Of a stretch of 64,000 nt of DNA, positions 43,622-54,264 are shown piece by piece. The position numbers were made by a program, and so were the translations under genes. A model generated the notes under the pieces. It was not told where the DNA came from and did no database searches. It saw nothing but the letters and a program-made list of their open reading frames with translations. Position 1 is the first letter of the stretch; each line of letters starts with the position of its first letter. Source of the DNA: Tetrapyrgos nigripes (lineage: Eukaryota; Basidiomycota; Agaricomycetes; Agaricales; Campanellaceae). Location of the stretch: NCBI GenBank assembly GCA_013368315.1, contig JAACJM010000178.1:112961-176960 (forward strand), in the 5' to 3' direction.

Positions 43622-45246
43622 CTAATCATTAGAAGCATTTTTCTTCTGCAGAGCGATTTCCTTCCTATGAGCTGCAGATTGACGTTTCGCCCTTTTCTCC
43701 CTCTTGCGTTGCTGCCGGTGCTCGATCTCATCGGGATACAGGGCGACCCAAGTAGAGGAGACAGGTATAGAGGGCTGGCGGCAGGTTGGACCTCAATGTG
43801 ATGAGTACATAGTAAAAGTTACATCGAAGTTCTCCTGGCGCAAGTCGATCACGTACCGGACCGTTGCTCTCTCCAACCTCTTCCTGAGCTTGGTCGGTCA
43901 TGATCATAGCCACATCGTCTTCACTCAGGTGATTGTTGTCAAGCTCAAGGTCATCATCAAGATCGATAATTTGGAGATTGCCTTCACCCAGGTCAAAACC
44001 CTGAAATTCAACCTGTTCGACCACATCTTCAGCTTGTGCCGCTAACGCTTCAGCCTGTGCCAATTCTTGGTCGGTATTCTGACTCTCTTTCATCCAGGAA
44101 AAAAGGCAGGGCGCGCAGTATACCTCCCGACATGTACAAGATGTCAGAAGAATTTGCAATGTGTCGGGATCCTGGCAAATCTGCAGGGCAAATTATGAAC
44201 AAATGCTCAAAATGAGCAAAAATTAACCGACTGGACATCCAAACCCTTGTTTCTTGTTGACACGACCCTAAATCAGCATGAAGATATCAGGTCAAGAAGA
44301 CTATGTTGATTGAAATAACTTACGTCCTTAGTCATTTTCACGAATTTCGTGAAGACGGTTTTGGCCAGGTCAAGCCCGATGGCTCTTCCAGCATTACAAG
44401 CGATCTTTTCAGAGGGTCAAAGGCCGCATCTCACAAACACAAAGAAGTGATACTCACTGCGTAGCGTTGATTCGGATTATAAACTTTGTGGTCGATTCCG
44501 ATGCATTCAGGGTCCAGAGCAAGAAGTCGATAAGAGAGCTGTAAAGATTCTGGCGAGTCAAATTTTTCGAGTGGAATCAAGTTGCCTGAACTTTGCGCCT
44601 GAGTCTGTACGTGTTGCTGCTCCTCTCTCATGGCATCCGAGTCGTCTAGGTAAGCCTTGTGACTTAGTCCCTCGTAGGACCCGCTCTGGTTGAGGAATTC
44701 GGCGCTCCACTCTATAAAACTGAGATAAGTAAAAGTGAATGAGTGAAGGAGAGATTACAAGTAACGCACTCAGGTAACCCTTACTAGCCTTCACTATACT
44801 TTTTTCGGGTAGACTCCATGGATTTCCCAGCTTATCCCTATGATCTTCCCAGAATGCCACCAGATGTTTCTCTGACCCAACGATCTGAAAGCCCTTTTCC
44901 CAGCTACGTCGCCAAGTTGAGTTGAGTGAGTACGCAATTAAAGTCATTGAGAGACTTACGTGTTGTTGTATGAGCTCCATCCAACCCACTCATTGAATAT
45001 TAGCAATATTCATACATATTCATGGAAATAAATAGCAGAATCTCACCTTCACTCGATATTCCTGCCAATGCAAGATGTTAGGATTTCATACGAACAGATA
45101 AGATAAGATATTAGAAGGCTTACCCATTCTTTTCCGGTCCACCGGGCTTGACGAAAGTACTCTTTTGACGTCAATAATCATACCAAGAACTCTGGAATGA
45201 GATTGGCGTACTGACCTATCTGAAATACACCAGTTGGCTCAGACAT
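43622..45246 (-). CDS. Chromodomain protein with Cys-rich (zinc) segment
   Basis: Short exons from the ATG at 45246: MSEPTGVFQI, EYFRQARWTGKEW, EYRVK, WVGWSSYNNT, WEKGFQIVGSEKHLVAFWED. Together they form a chromodomain with aromatic cage-type residues (Y, W, W) and the usual helix at the end. Splice sites (GTAAGC, GTGAG, GTAAGT) keep phase. A later exon has DPDTLQILL then CTCREVYCAPCLFSWM, a C-X-C-X4-C-X2-C zinc-binding segment, followed by an acidic tail (DLDDDLELDN). The last exon ends with a basic helix (RQQRKREKRAKRQ) at TAG 43624-43622. It probably reads methylated histone tails in the nucleus. A domesticated chromovirus chromodomain is possible, but the host-type introns favour a normal gene. 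Confidence 0.7.
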
Positions 45247-45389
45247 TGTCGAAGGTGTTTGACGTCAAAGCTGGAATTATCACATCAATCACTGATAATC
45301 AGTTTCGGCGTTTATCAGCATCTGAATGACTGATTAGGCCCAAATCTCGGTGAATACTGCAATATCGGTGGGGGAAGATTTTTGTTTAG

Positions 45390-45718
45390 TTCAGTGTCGG
45401 CGTCTATGGGCGTCTAAATCACCAGTAAGGAATTCCCTCAAATTCTCACGCTCCCTCTTTGGGTCGGTCTACCATCCATATATGGCAACTTTCTGTTCAA
45501 ATCTCTCAGTCATCTGTTTAGATTTATACCCAAATTACAAATATATCCCGTACACTATCCGTCAAATATCTATAGTCAGCATCTATGAGCGTGAATTGGC
45601 AATAAGGAAATTCGAAGGAATTCTCACGCTACCTCTCTTGCTTTTGTACCACCACCATCATGGTGGTATGTTGGCAATGGGCCAGTAGACCTCCCAGTGC
45701 ATCATGTGCATCGTTTTG
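45390..45718. repeat. Arm-type module next to a satellite
   Basis: Two partial copies of the module with GTCTATGGGCGTCTAAAT and CAAATATATCCCGTACACTA, as at 29110-29220. Confidence 0.8.
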
Positions 45719-46500
45719 CTGTCTTTCCGTGGCGCCATTTCGGCTGTCGTGGAGTTCATGACAGTCAATTTCGATGGGCTGGCGAATGGAGTTGGAGAAT
45801 GCTTTCGACTGTGAGGATGTTCGGGAGGGCATCTAAAAGATGAGAGCGCGAGGAGAAAGGTGATCGGTTTGCTGTCTTTCCATGGCGCCATTTCGGCTGT
45901 CGTGGAGTTCATGACAGTCAATTTTCGATGGGTTGGCGAGGGTAGATTGGGGGAAGGAGTTGGAGATGCCTTCGACTGTGAGGATGTTCGGGAGGGCATC
46001 TAAAAGATAAGAGGGCGAGGAGAAAGGTGATCGTTTTGCTGTCTTCCCGTGGCGCCATTTCAGCTGTCGTGGAGTCTATGACAGTCATTTTCGATGGGTT
46101 GGCGAAGGTAGATTGGGAGAAGGAGTTGGAAATGGCTTTCGGTTGCATGGAACCGATTGATTGCATCGGTCTGCTGTCTTTTTGCGGCGCCATTTCGGCT
46201 GTCGTGGAGTTCACGACGGTCAATTTCGATGGGTTGACGAGGGGTAGATTGGGGGAAGGAGTCGGAAATGGCTTTCGGGTGCATCGAACCGATTGATTGC
46301 ATGGGTCTGCTGTCTTTCCGTGGCGCCATTTCAGCTGTCGTGGAGTTCATGACAGTCATTTTCGATGGGTTGGCGAGGGTAGATTGGGAGAAGGAGTTGG
46401 AAATGGCTTTCGGGTGCATGGAACCAGTTGATTGCATCAGTCTGCTGTCTTTTCGCGGCGCCATTTCGGCTATCGTGGAGTTCACGACAGTCAATCTCGA
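45719..46500 (+). repeat. 135-167 bp satellite array, six units
   Basis: Units start at 45719, 45872, 46039, 46174, 46310 and 46445, giving periods of 153, 167, 135, 136 and 135 bp. Two length classes exist: the long one carries GACTGTGAGGATGTTCGGGA, the short one GGGTGCATGGAACCGATTGA. Each has the palindromic CTGTCGTG..ACGACAG or CATGACAG hairpin. Confidence 0.92.
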
Positions 46501-47487
46501 TGGTACCTTGTCGTCGTTCCGGCTTCCTCGAGACTCGGAAACTGGAGCAGAGCCGTTATCCCGTAGTCCAGTACCGTCATATGGTCCTGCGAGGGCTCAT
46601 ACGCAGTAATCCCCATGTCGTCCCCCAAATCCTCCAAACTGCCGCGTTACCCTCAGTACAACAAAAACCAACCATAAACATTTTGCCTTCCTCACGTCTG
46701 CTTCTGATTCACTCATGATCACTCACATATATCCTTTCATCTGGTGTGAAAAAAGGACGCATCGCGTCGGAAGCTGAATACCGTTTTAGGTATGTGCACG
46801 TGACATTGATGGAAAACCAACGACATGTGATCTGCCACGTCGATTTACTCCTTGTCTCTCCCCTCCAACATTTTTTTCCTCGATTGTACACAACGCGCTT
46901 GGCTCAACCGCGCGCCACATATTCACCTCAGATTGCTCAAAATGGGTTCGGGGTGTCGAAGCGGTAGCGTTTGCATTGCATTGTTTAAAGAAGTTGCAGT
47001 TTCCTGAAGAGACTTCTACACATTTCATTTAAGGCATATATACGAGTGTGTGACAGTGATCTGGGCTATTGTTCAATATGCTAACTTGGTGAAACTAATC
47101 TTGCAGCTTTTCTTCTTTCGGAGCACCCTTCTGGACCCATGCCTGTAATGACCTCGCAGTGCCCCTGAGATAGGACGGTGGGACTCGTCGTTCATTGTTT
47201 GTCCCTTGCTGTCAGCCTGTTGGACCGTAGTGCTTAGGTGACGCCCACAGATTGGCACCTGTGGTAGAGGTCGGGTCTGCCAGCCTGGCCTTGTGCATAA
47301 CCTTTCACATCTGTTCTTCGACATAGTGTATTATAAAGACATGTAAATTGTATATTAGAAATTTAACTTAGTGCGAAGAATTAGTTGAAGGGGTGTGGAC
47401 GGTCGGTCTGCGCCACGTAAATAAAATCACGTGACCTGACGTTGAACGTCAGTGTGCGAAGTGCGAATTTCTCTTCATCTCTACACC
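46501..47487. other. Satellite-flanking fragment and unassigned sequence
   Basis: 46510-46625 is related to 24940-25215. The remainder has no supported gene; a minus frame at 47073-47324 is basic and lacks splice support. Confidence 0.4.
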
Positions 47488-47640
47488 ATGCCCAGAACGA
47501 GACAAACTGCCAAGAAGTCTGCTGGAGCGAAAGCTCCTCGCGGAACCATGGCACCAGCTCCCAGCGGCGGATCATCAATCACAAACAGAGCTACGTTGTC
47601 CGAAAGCCAAGCATCTCCATTGGCACCCAAAAAAAGAAAG
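47488..47640 (+). CDS. First exon with histone-H3-like tail and NLS motif
   Basis: The ATG at 47488 opens 51 codons in phase 0 up to a GTGAGA donor at 47641. The N terminus MPRTRQTAKKSAGAKAPRGT follows the histone H3 tail (A-R-T-K-Q-T-A-R-K-S-T-G-G-K-A-P-R) almost residue by residue: Arg at H3 positions 2 and 4, Lys at 8, Ser at 10 and Lys at 14 with spacing kept. It is followed not by the H3 core but by a Ser/Ala/Pro linker and APKKRK, a basic nuclear localisation motif. No second exon is identified: 79 bp downstream the sequence turns into the end of the KDZ element, so the gene is probably interrupted in its first intron. Whether the protein mimics H3 for chromatin readers or is a distant H3 derivative is unknown. 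Confidence 0.6.
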
Positions 47641-48042
47641 GTGAGAACTCGCAGTTTTTATTCGTCCATTGGCTCACCCTATGGGGTCCCTGTATTGTAA
47701 TATGCCTGGCATGGACCAACCCCCAATAGTACAATACGGGTGGAATATGGCCAGGTGGCTATACGAGCAGCCATATATCAATACAGGGTGGCTTATATCA
47801 ATTCTGAGCGGCTGAAATGTTGGGAGGACGGCAGAGTCATCGGCAAGCCACGGCCAGCAGTTGTTTTCCATTTGGGGATGAGAGGACAAGCGATGGCCTT
47901 ATATCAGCTTATATCCAGTCGGAGTTTACCATTCGTTTAGCTGCTTATTGATCGGGGTTATTCAACCGGGGTTAAACATTCGCTTACACTGCTATTGATC
48001 GGGAATGGCCTCGGTCAGCACAGCCGGTCAGACCTACCCCTC

Positions 48043-48063
48043 AATATATATATATATATATAA
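48043..48063. repeat. (TA)n microsatellite
   Basis: About ten TA dinucleotides just before the 171-bp duplicated block. Confidence 0.85.
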
Positions 48064-48078
48064 TTGGCTTTAATTCGT

Positions 48079-48418
48079 CCAATCAAGCCCCTGTCTAGGT
48101 TCAAATTGCCCGGCTACTTACCCTTTGGTCTCGCTTAGGGGACTGGTAGTTGGGTTCCCACAGTTTACTACATAAGTTGTTGGCTAGCGCTCAAAACAAC
48201 CGTTTACCAGTTGTGTACTTGACCTGTATTTAAATACAGGATGGGTGTTCCAATCAAGCCCCTGTCTGGGTTCAAAATGCCCGGCTACTTACGCTTTGGT
48301 CTCGCTTAGGGGACTGGTAGTTGGGTTCCCATGGTTTATTACATAAGTCGTTGGCTAGCGCTCAAAACAACTGTTTACCAGTTGTGCACTTGACCTGTAT
48401 TTAAATACAGGATGGGTT
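48079..48418. repeat. 171-bp direct duplication carrying a perfect 18-bp palindrome
   Basis: Copies at 48079-48249 and 48250-48418 share CCAATCAAGCCCCTGTCT and end with CCTGTATTTAAATACAGG (48223-48240 and 48394-48411). They lie between the left terminus and the 3' end of the transposase gene, a subterminal position. Confidence 0.92.
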
Positions 48419-48449
48419 TTCAGCCGATATGTAAATATGGACCCTACTA

Positions 48450-51400
48450 CTATAGCTCTTCTTCGGCCTTCCTCATATTCACAGCCTCTTCCTCTTCATC
48501 CACTCCAATGTCCAAGTCCAAATTGATGGTCTTAAGTGCTCCACTCTGCTGGACCACGCCATTAGCATGCTTCAGAAGATGGTCCCAGCGCATAGTGATC
48601 TCTTCTGCCCACCTGTGTGCAAAACACTTCTGCTGTAATGCATAGGCATTGAGGCCTTCTGTCAACTCTTTACTGTCATCACCTTGCATTCCTGGCATTC
48701 CGACCAGTCTTCTATCCCACCAGGTCGCCTTCCAAAAATAGTACTTGGCCATTCTGCCCAGCTCCTCACGTAACAATAGCACTTCCTCACACCATCGTAG
48801 CATCCGTGCCCTAGCTTTGCACCATTTGACTCAAATTGCTGTGTTAATGATATTAATAAGCATAATAACCCGATATATATGAGAAAAAGCTCTCACCCTC
48901 TCGAAACTCGGGATCATCTTCCGACACCTGAGTGTCATACCAAATCCATGATAAAGTCCGCTTAGCCTCACCACGGACCCGAGAAACAATTCCTTCCTCA
49001 ACGAGATATTCGTCATCTGAGTCTTCGCTGACAAAAACCCCATCACGCTTGAGCCTTTCTATTTGTGCCTGACGTTCTGCCTCTTCTTCTTTGTTTAATG
49101 CCCGCTTGTTTATCCCTCGTACGTCCTCATCCTTAAGCTCTTTGATGTCCTTTTCCCAGGGTCCATGTCCGTTGAGGCGCAACAGGGCCATTCGCGCTAA
49201 GCGATAGCGGATCTTCCAGGAATGAATTTTGATATCAATTTGCCATAGAACACCCCCAGCCCTTCCACTCTCCACTTGCCCAGTGATATTGCGCAGCTTG
49301 AAGCGGGCAGCCATTGTTCTTGCACGTAGTCCATCCCTGACCCCTTCCAAAGCCTCTGTTGCCTCACTCATCCTCAGCCTCGCTTCTAACTCCGGAAGAT
49401 CACCTATACATGCTTGCGTTCTAGCCGAAGGGGTCCCACAACTTGATGGCAGAAACAATGGGATTTTTTCGGGATGCGAGCTGTCAGGGTCCTTGATTCG
49501 CTCGAAATCTTGGGGTGATAGGACATCTGACAGTCCTGGCATTAGCAGTTGCTGCAACATCCTGAAGTGTGTGATGCGCTTCAGAAGATTTAGACGCTTC
49601 TTCTGTAGCTCGAGTTGTTGTGTAGGTGTTAGGTACTTGTTTGTGATAATAAACAAATCTATAGTTCATCTGAAGGATTTGAGTGCCAGCCAATATATAA
49701 ATATGGGTACTCACTGTAGCTCCTGTATCTCTATACCCAGCGACAGAAAGACTAAAGGACTAGTAGCATATTTCCGGCTGAACCTGTTCATTTCATTCTC
49801 CTCTTCTGCCATTTCAATTTGTGTCTGTTTGAATAAATCCTTCTCAGCCCCTTTGCTGTCCTCTTCATAAGGGCACTCAGCTTGATGGCTTTCCTCCCAT
49901 TTCAAGATCTTTCGCTTCCACTTTTCCAACTCCGGACATCCGACATTCCATTCAAGACCTTTATCAAACTGAGAAAAGTCTCGAAAATGAATATCATATT
50001 CCTTTAGCGCAATGACAAGGCGCTTGGCAAGAACTCCATCTATGTCGCAACATCAGGCCAATGTTCTGAATTCAAAGTACCTACTTACCCAGATTGGAAA
50101 TGTTCCGGAAGTTGTGAAATCCAAATATATCATCCAATGTTTGAGCGTGAGTTCCCGGGCCCATCTCTTTGGTCTGCGCCGCAGCCTTGTTAGACTGTGC
50201 CCAGCCCTCCTCAATCACCTCTCCGTGAGTCTGCCCACAGCCAGGGGCATAATCAAAGTTGAACGCAGTGTGGCATTCTGGTTGATGGGCACGGAGATGA
50301 AACTTGGGAACCAGGAACCGCACTCCATTCTCCGTAAACTTGAATTTGATATTTGGATTAATTGCTTCCATGTGCTTCCAAAATGTTCAGCTCCATTGGC
50401 AAGAAATGTTGTAGGAAATGACAATTGATAGGTATTCTTCGTCCTGAATGGTGCACGCAAATACGAAATCAACATTACAGTAACTGATGAAAGGTGAATT
50501 AGACTAAAATGCCACATTGAAACATGGTAGATGCGCACCGTTCACCCTTCTGCAAGTCACCTAATCCAGAGGGGCGCCAGACATGGTGTCGAGCACAGCA
50601 TATGCCAGCCATACCACTCACATGAAGGCCTCGAACGTTCTGCAGATTTGCTAGGAACATTGCCTGAAATCCTGAGCAGCTACTCATCTGAGATGATAGT
50701 CAGTATCTGCCTTTATCCAGAACCATAAAACATATATGTACTCACATCTTCCTGGTCAACGTATTTTTGTATATGCTCTTTGTACGGACTACTTGGAACA
50801 ATATAGGCAAAGCCGTCTCCAAGGATTGGACTACGATGCTCATTGGACACAATCCTATTTCTGAGGCAGAAGTTGGCATCTATTGCGAGGAATAACGTGT
50901 ATAGAAACCTAAAATTAATAGACCTGTATTAGAATACCGGCTGGGTGCCGGACCAATGTTGAAATACCAGACAATGGTTCGGGACTCACGAAGACTCTGG
51001 TCCTGCCTCTCTCCAGTTCTCTATGAGATTTTTCCCTGGATGGGGGCATGCCGGACACTCTAAAGCACATTCCCCCTGAGGAGTGCCCTCAATTCCCATG
51101 ACCGAATGACAGCCACATACCTTTGGCACTACCCGCTGCCGATTCTGCGTCATGATCTCTAAGGACTTGTAATAGTCATACACTGGCAACTTCCCCAAGC
51201 AGTTGAGGTTCTGAAACTGATGGAGACAGGCAAAAGTTGCTGCTGATTGTGGGTTGCTAGGGGTTCCAGGGTACCACATGGACTGCAATAACTGAATATG
51301 GTGATCCTCTGCATTCAGGCATCCACAAAAGTCTACAGCCACAGTGTGAATGCCATTAACGTGCACCACTGTAAACTCATCTTCATTTGCTCTCTTTGGA

Positions 51401-52187
51401 TTAATGCAATGAGAGTGACTGCCCACTGGACTGTGGCCGAGCTGAGTACACAAGCCCAGTGATTTCAGAGAGCTCGTCTCAAAGATCTGTTGATCATTAT
51501 CCCATTTCTTGGGGCAATAAGTTTTCTGATGTAAGGATATCAGGTACACATGGAACTTACCTCGATCCAATGCAGTGGCAGCCGCTTGTGACTATGCACC
51601 ACACATTTCTCACAGAACATTCCAGCTCGGAAACACTCCTCTTCTACACATCGGTATATTCCCGGCTGCCTGCATCCAGTGCATCTGACACCCAATCCCC
51701 GCCGACCCTCCAACCATAGGAAAACATCCAAATATTCTTGTCTGTGATCAAGCCACGCTCGGGTTGGATTATTCTAAGACCTTTTATTTAGATTCTTTCA
51801 ACCAGGTTAAAATCAACTCACTGAATATAACCTCGGTTTTTGGGAAATCTGTATGTAACCTGAGTCAAGTGGCTCCACCAAACTAAGGTTCTGCAGCCGA
51901 GAATCCGAAAGCACTGAATCATCCTGATCCCATCCAATATAGTTGTCATCACCATCATCGTACCCGTACCCGAAGTCTTTGGTTCCACCATCAAAACCCT
52001 CACCATCAGTATCTGAATGAGAGTCGTCATTGTCCCCCTGTGAAGAGGCCTCTGAAGAGTAGAGGCGCTCAGCAGTAATATCTTCAGTGGAGATGTGGAA
52101 GCGGCAACCATCACCAGAGAGCGCAAATTTGTGCTGTTTGGCAGCACCAGGGCGAAAGAAGGCAGGTTGTTTCCGCTTGTTTCCCAT
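48450..52187 (-). pseudogene. KDZ transposase with N-terminal CxC2-type Cys cluster, one in-frame stop
   Basis: Multi-exon gene read from the ATG at 52187. An acidic N-terminal region is followed by a CxC2-type cysteine cluster (VRCTGCRQPG, CEKCVVHSHKRLPLHWIE), then LGLCTQLGHSPVG and FTVVHVNGIHTVAVDFCGC. The KDZ catalytic core has AIDANFCLRN near 50870, GLGDLQKGER near 50560, VPKFHLRAHQPEC near 50300 and HGEVIEEGWAQSN near 50210. The C-terminal part has PGLSDVLSP, IPLFLPS, and WWDRRLVG..AEEITMRW. Introns of about 50 bp carry good splice signals. TGA at 50389-50387 sits between the second acidic motif exon (RYCNVDF-like) and VPKFHLRAH, after ISCQWS, where the family usually has K or R. CGA to TGA would explain it. 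Otherwise the gene is complete. Confidence 0.85.
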
Positions 52188-52292
52188 TCAGAGTGATCAA
52201 TAGAAGTGTTTGGAAATAGAATGACAGAATCTGCCACCCCATATTTATATTTGGGGTTGGAATATACATATTACAACTGTCATACACTCTAT

Positions 52293-54135
52293 CTAGTCTT
52301 CATCCTCCGACTCCACATCTGAAATGTCAATAGGCTCCTGACGTCGCAATGCTCCAGTCCCAAGATGGTCTCGGCTATGGCCATCCTCCTGGGTGGCTTG
52401 AACTGCCACCCAATTGACCGTGGAAGGAGCATCTCACGGACCGGCATACACCCGTATGTTTTGATGGGTATCAATCTCGAATTCAAGATCTCGATTTTGA
52501 AGTTGGGGATCAGCGTAAGAGAAGAGCCGGTTGGGATGGGTCAGGGCACTGAGACAGGAAAGAATCTCAGGAGACGGATAGGCAAGTGAAGTACCTGCGA
52601 GCACTTGAGAACAGGGATTTGAAAAGAGTGATAGGACATGTACATACCGGCATGCACTTGGGAATATTCTTGTAGGGCTTCGTCAAAGTGTTCGAATTTT
52701 TTTTGGTAGTGGCCGGAGACACCGTTAGTCAGGGCCACCACAATGGACCTACCGAATGATGAGCAAAATAATGCCGCCAAAAAAAAGTTGGGTATGCACC
52801 AATGAGCAAAAAATCCTAGTCTTGTACCTCGGGAGACCACATAACCAGCATCTCGTTGCCCAAGTGGCCACTTTTCCAGTAGTTCTTGAGGGCTTGGGCA
52901 CCGGTTGAAGCCATAAAAGACTGTGACTTCGCCTCGAGTGGAACTGACAGATGTTGAGGTATAGGGAGGCGGATCTGGCATAGGACTTGGCAAGGAACTC
53001 TGGGGAGGGACAGAAGAAGGTCTTGGTATTGCAGCCAGTAAAGACGACGCAAAGCCATGGACCAGATGAGACTGTGTACCCTGGCCAGCCTGTGAGGAGA
53101 CACGAGAAGTCTCTGGCTGAGAAGGGCGCGCCTCAGCTTCAACTGTGAGAAGGATAGCTCCAGTAAAAGTAGTCAGAACAATTGAAACACGCTAGAGAGC
53201 CCAAAGACTTACTATCTCCAGGATACAAAGTCAAACGATGGTGAGTAGGCATGAAGACGACGCAGTTATGTAACACAACTTCACAATGTATTGAAATATT
53301 AGTAGCCGTATTAGAAGCCGTATTTAAATATGGGACCTATATTACAGATCTATTAAGTACTTAATTAGCTATGTACTTACTTAGCACCGAGCTGAAACTG
53401 GAGACCTTTTTGCGTGTAAAGCTTTTGTAACTTAGTGAGGCCCTCCATTGCCGCACACTGCATCTCTTCTGCCCATTGTAAGTATGACCTCATGGTCTGA
53501 GCCATGACTTCTGCCTTCTTGAACTCTGGTGATATGCCACCCTCCTGATAGATTTTTCCTTCCAATCTATCAATCTGCGCAACCGTCACACCCAATCTGA
53601 GGATAACTCTGTCCAGCTTTCCACTCAGGACACCCGTTGCTGTGGTTTCTGATACATACTTGTGGTATATTGTATCGAACCACATTGATGGAGTCTGCAG
53701 GTATAATATTCCTCCAGCTGAGACAGTAGCTGTGTTCTGTTTCTGAAAGGAGAAGCATAAGTTATTGAAAGAGTATTAACAGGTATGACACACGGGCTCA
53801 TGGCTTCATTATGCTTCTGAGCCTGCTGCCTCTGCCTCAGTTCAATCTTAGCATGTCTATCCTGCCGAGCTTCTTCTCTATAGTTAAGTTAAAGGGTAGA
53901 TTAGGATTAGATAGCAATAGAAGAATATGAAATATACCTTTGCAGTTGTGCAGCTGTTTGTTCTGCCTCATAGGCCTTGCGACGGCTTGTATTGATGGTA
54001 TCCCAGTTCCTGTTGAAGGCGTTGAAGGCAATAGAGAGCAGAGCATAGGAAATCCCACTTGTGGTAATGTTTAAGACTCTTGTTGCGGTTTGCTTGCTGT
54101 CGCTCAAGCTTGGGGTATAACTTGGGACGAGGCAT
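52293..54135 (-). pseudogene. KDZ cargo: coiled-coil protein with RNase H1 N-terminal (Cauli_VI)-like domain, one stop
   Basis: The first exons (54135-54059, 54009-53938, from 53877) give MPRPKLYPKLERQQANRNKS, then HYHKNWDTINTSRRKAYEAE, a basic helix of a type common in Agaricomycete transposon-linked genes, and REEARQDRHAKIELRQRQQ. Another exon shows a helical bundle (KLDRVILRLGVTVAQIDRLE). Near 52,900 there is GEVTVFYGFNRCPSPQELL and, after an intron, NGVSGHYQKKFEHFDEALQE, which looks like the caulimovirus-VI / RNase H1 N-terminal fold that binds RNA-DNA hybrids. A tail of 95 residues ends ISDVESEDED at TAG 52295-52293. It is interrupted by TGA at 52436-52434 (VYAGP*DAPS), again explained by CGA to TGA. 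Some middle joins are uncertain. Confidence 0.6.
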
Positions 54136-54264
54136 GATAGTCCTTATGCAAAACCGTTAAACCAAGCTTGAAATATTTTGGTTCGCTTGACTTTTTCATC
54201 CTCCCAAATTTCCGGTCATTTTTGGTTGATAATAGAAGTAGACTCTTTTTGGAGGAGCTCTATC

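Noticed and set aside
45719..46500. CRISPR array
   Set aside because: Repeat periods are 135-167 bp with no unique spacers, and the DNA is eukaryotic.
53318..53334. Dyads as intrinsic terminators or hairpin RNAs
   Set aside because: They are short, AT-centred and occur in introns and coding sequence on both sides of genes, so a DNA-binding site is more likely than a terminator.
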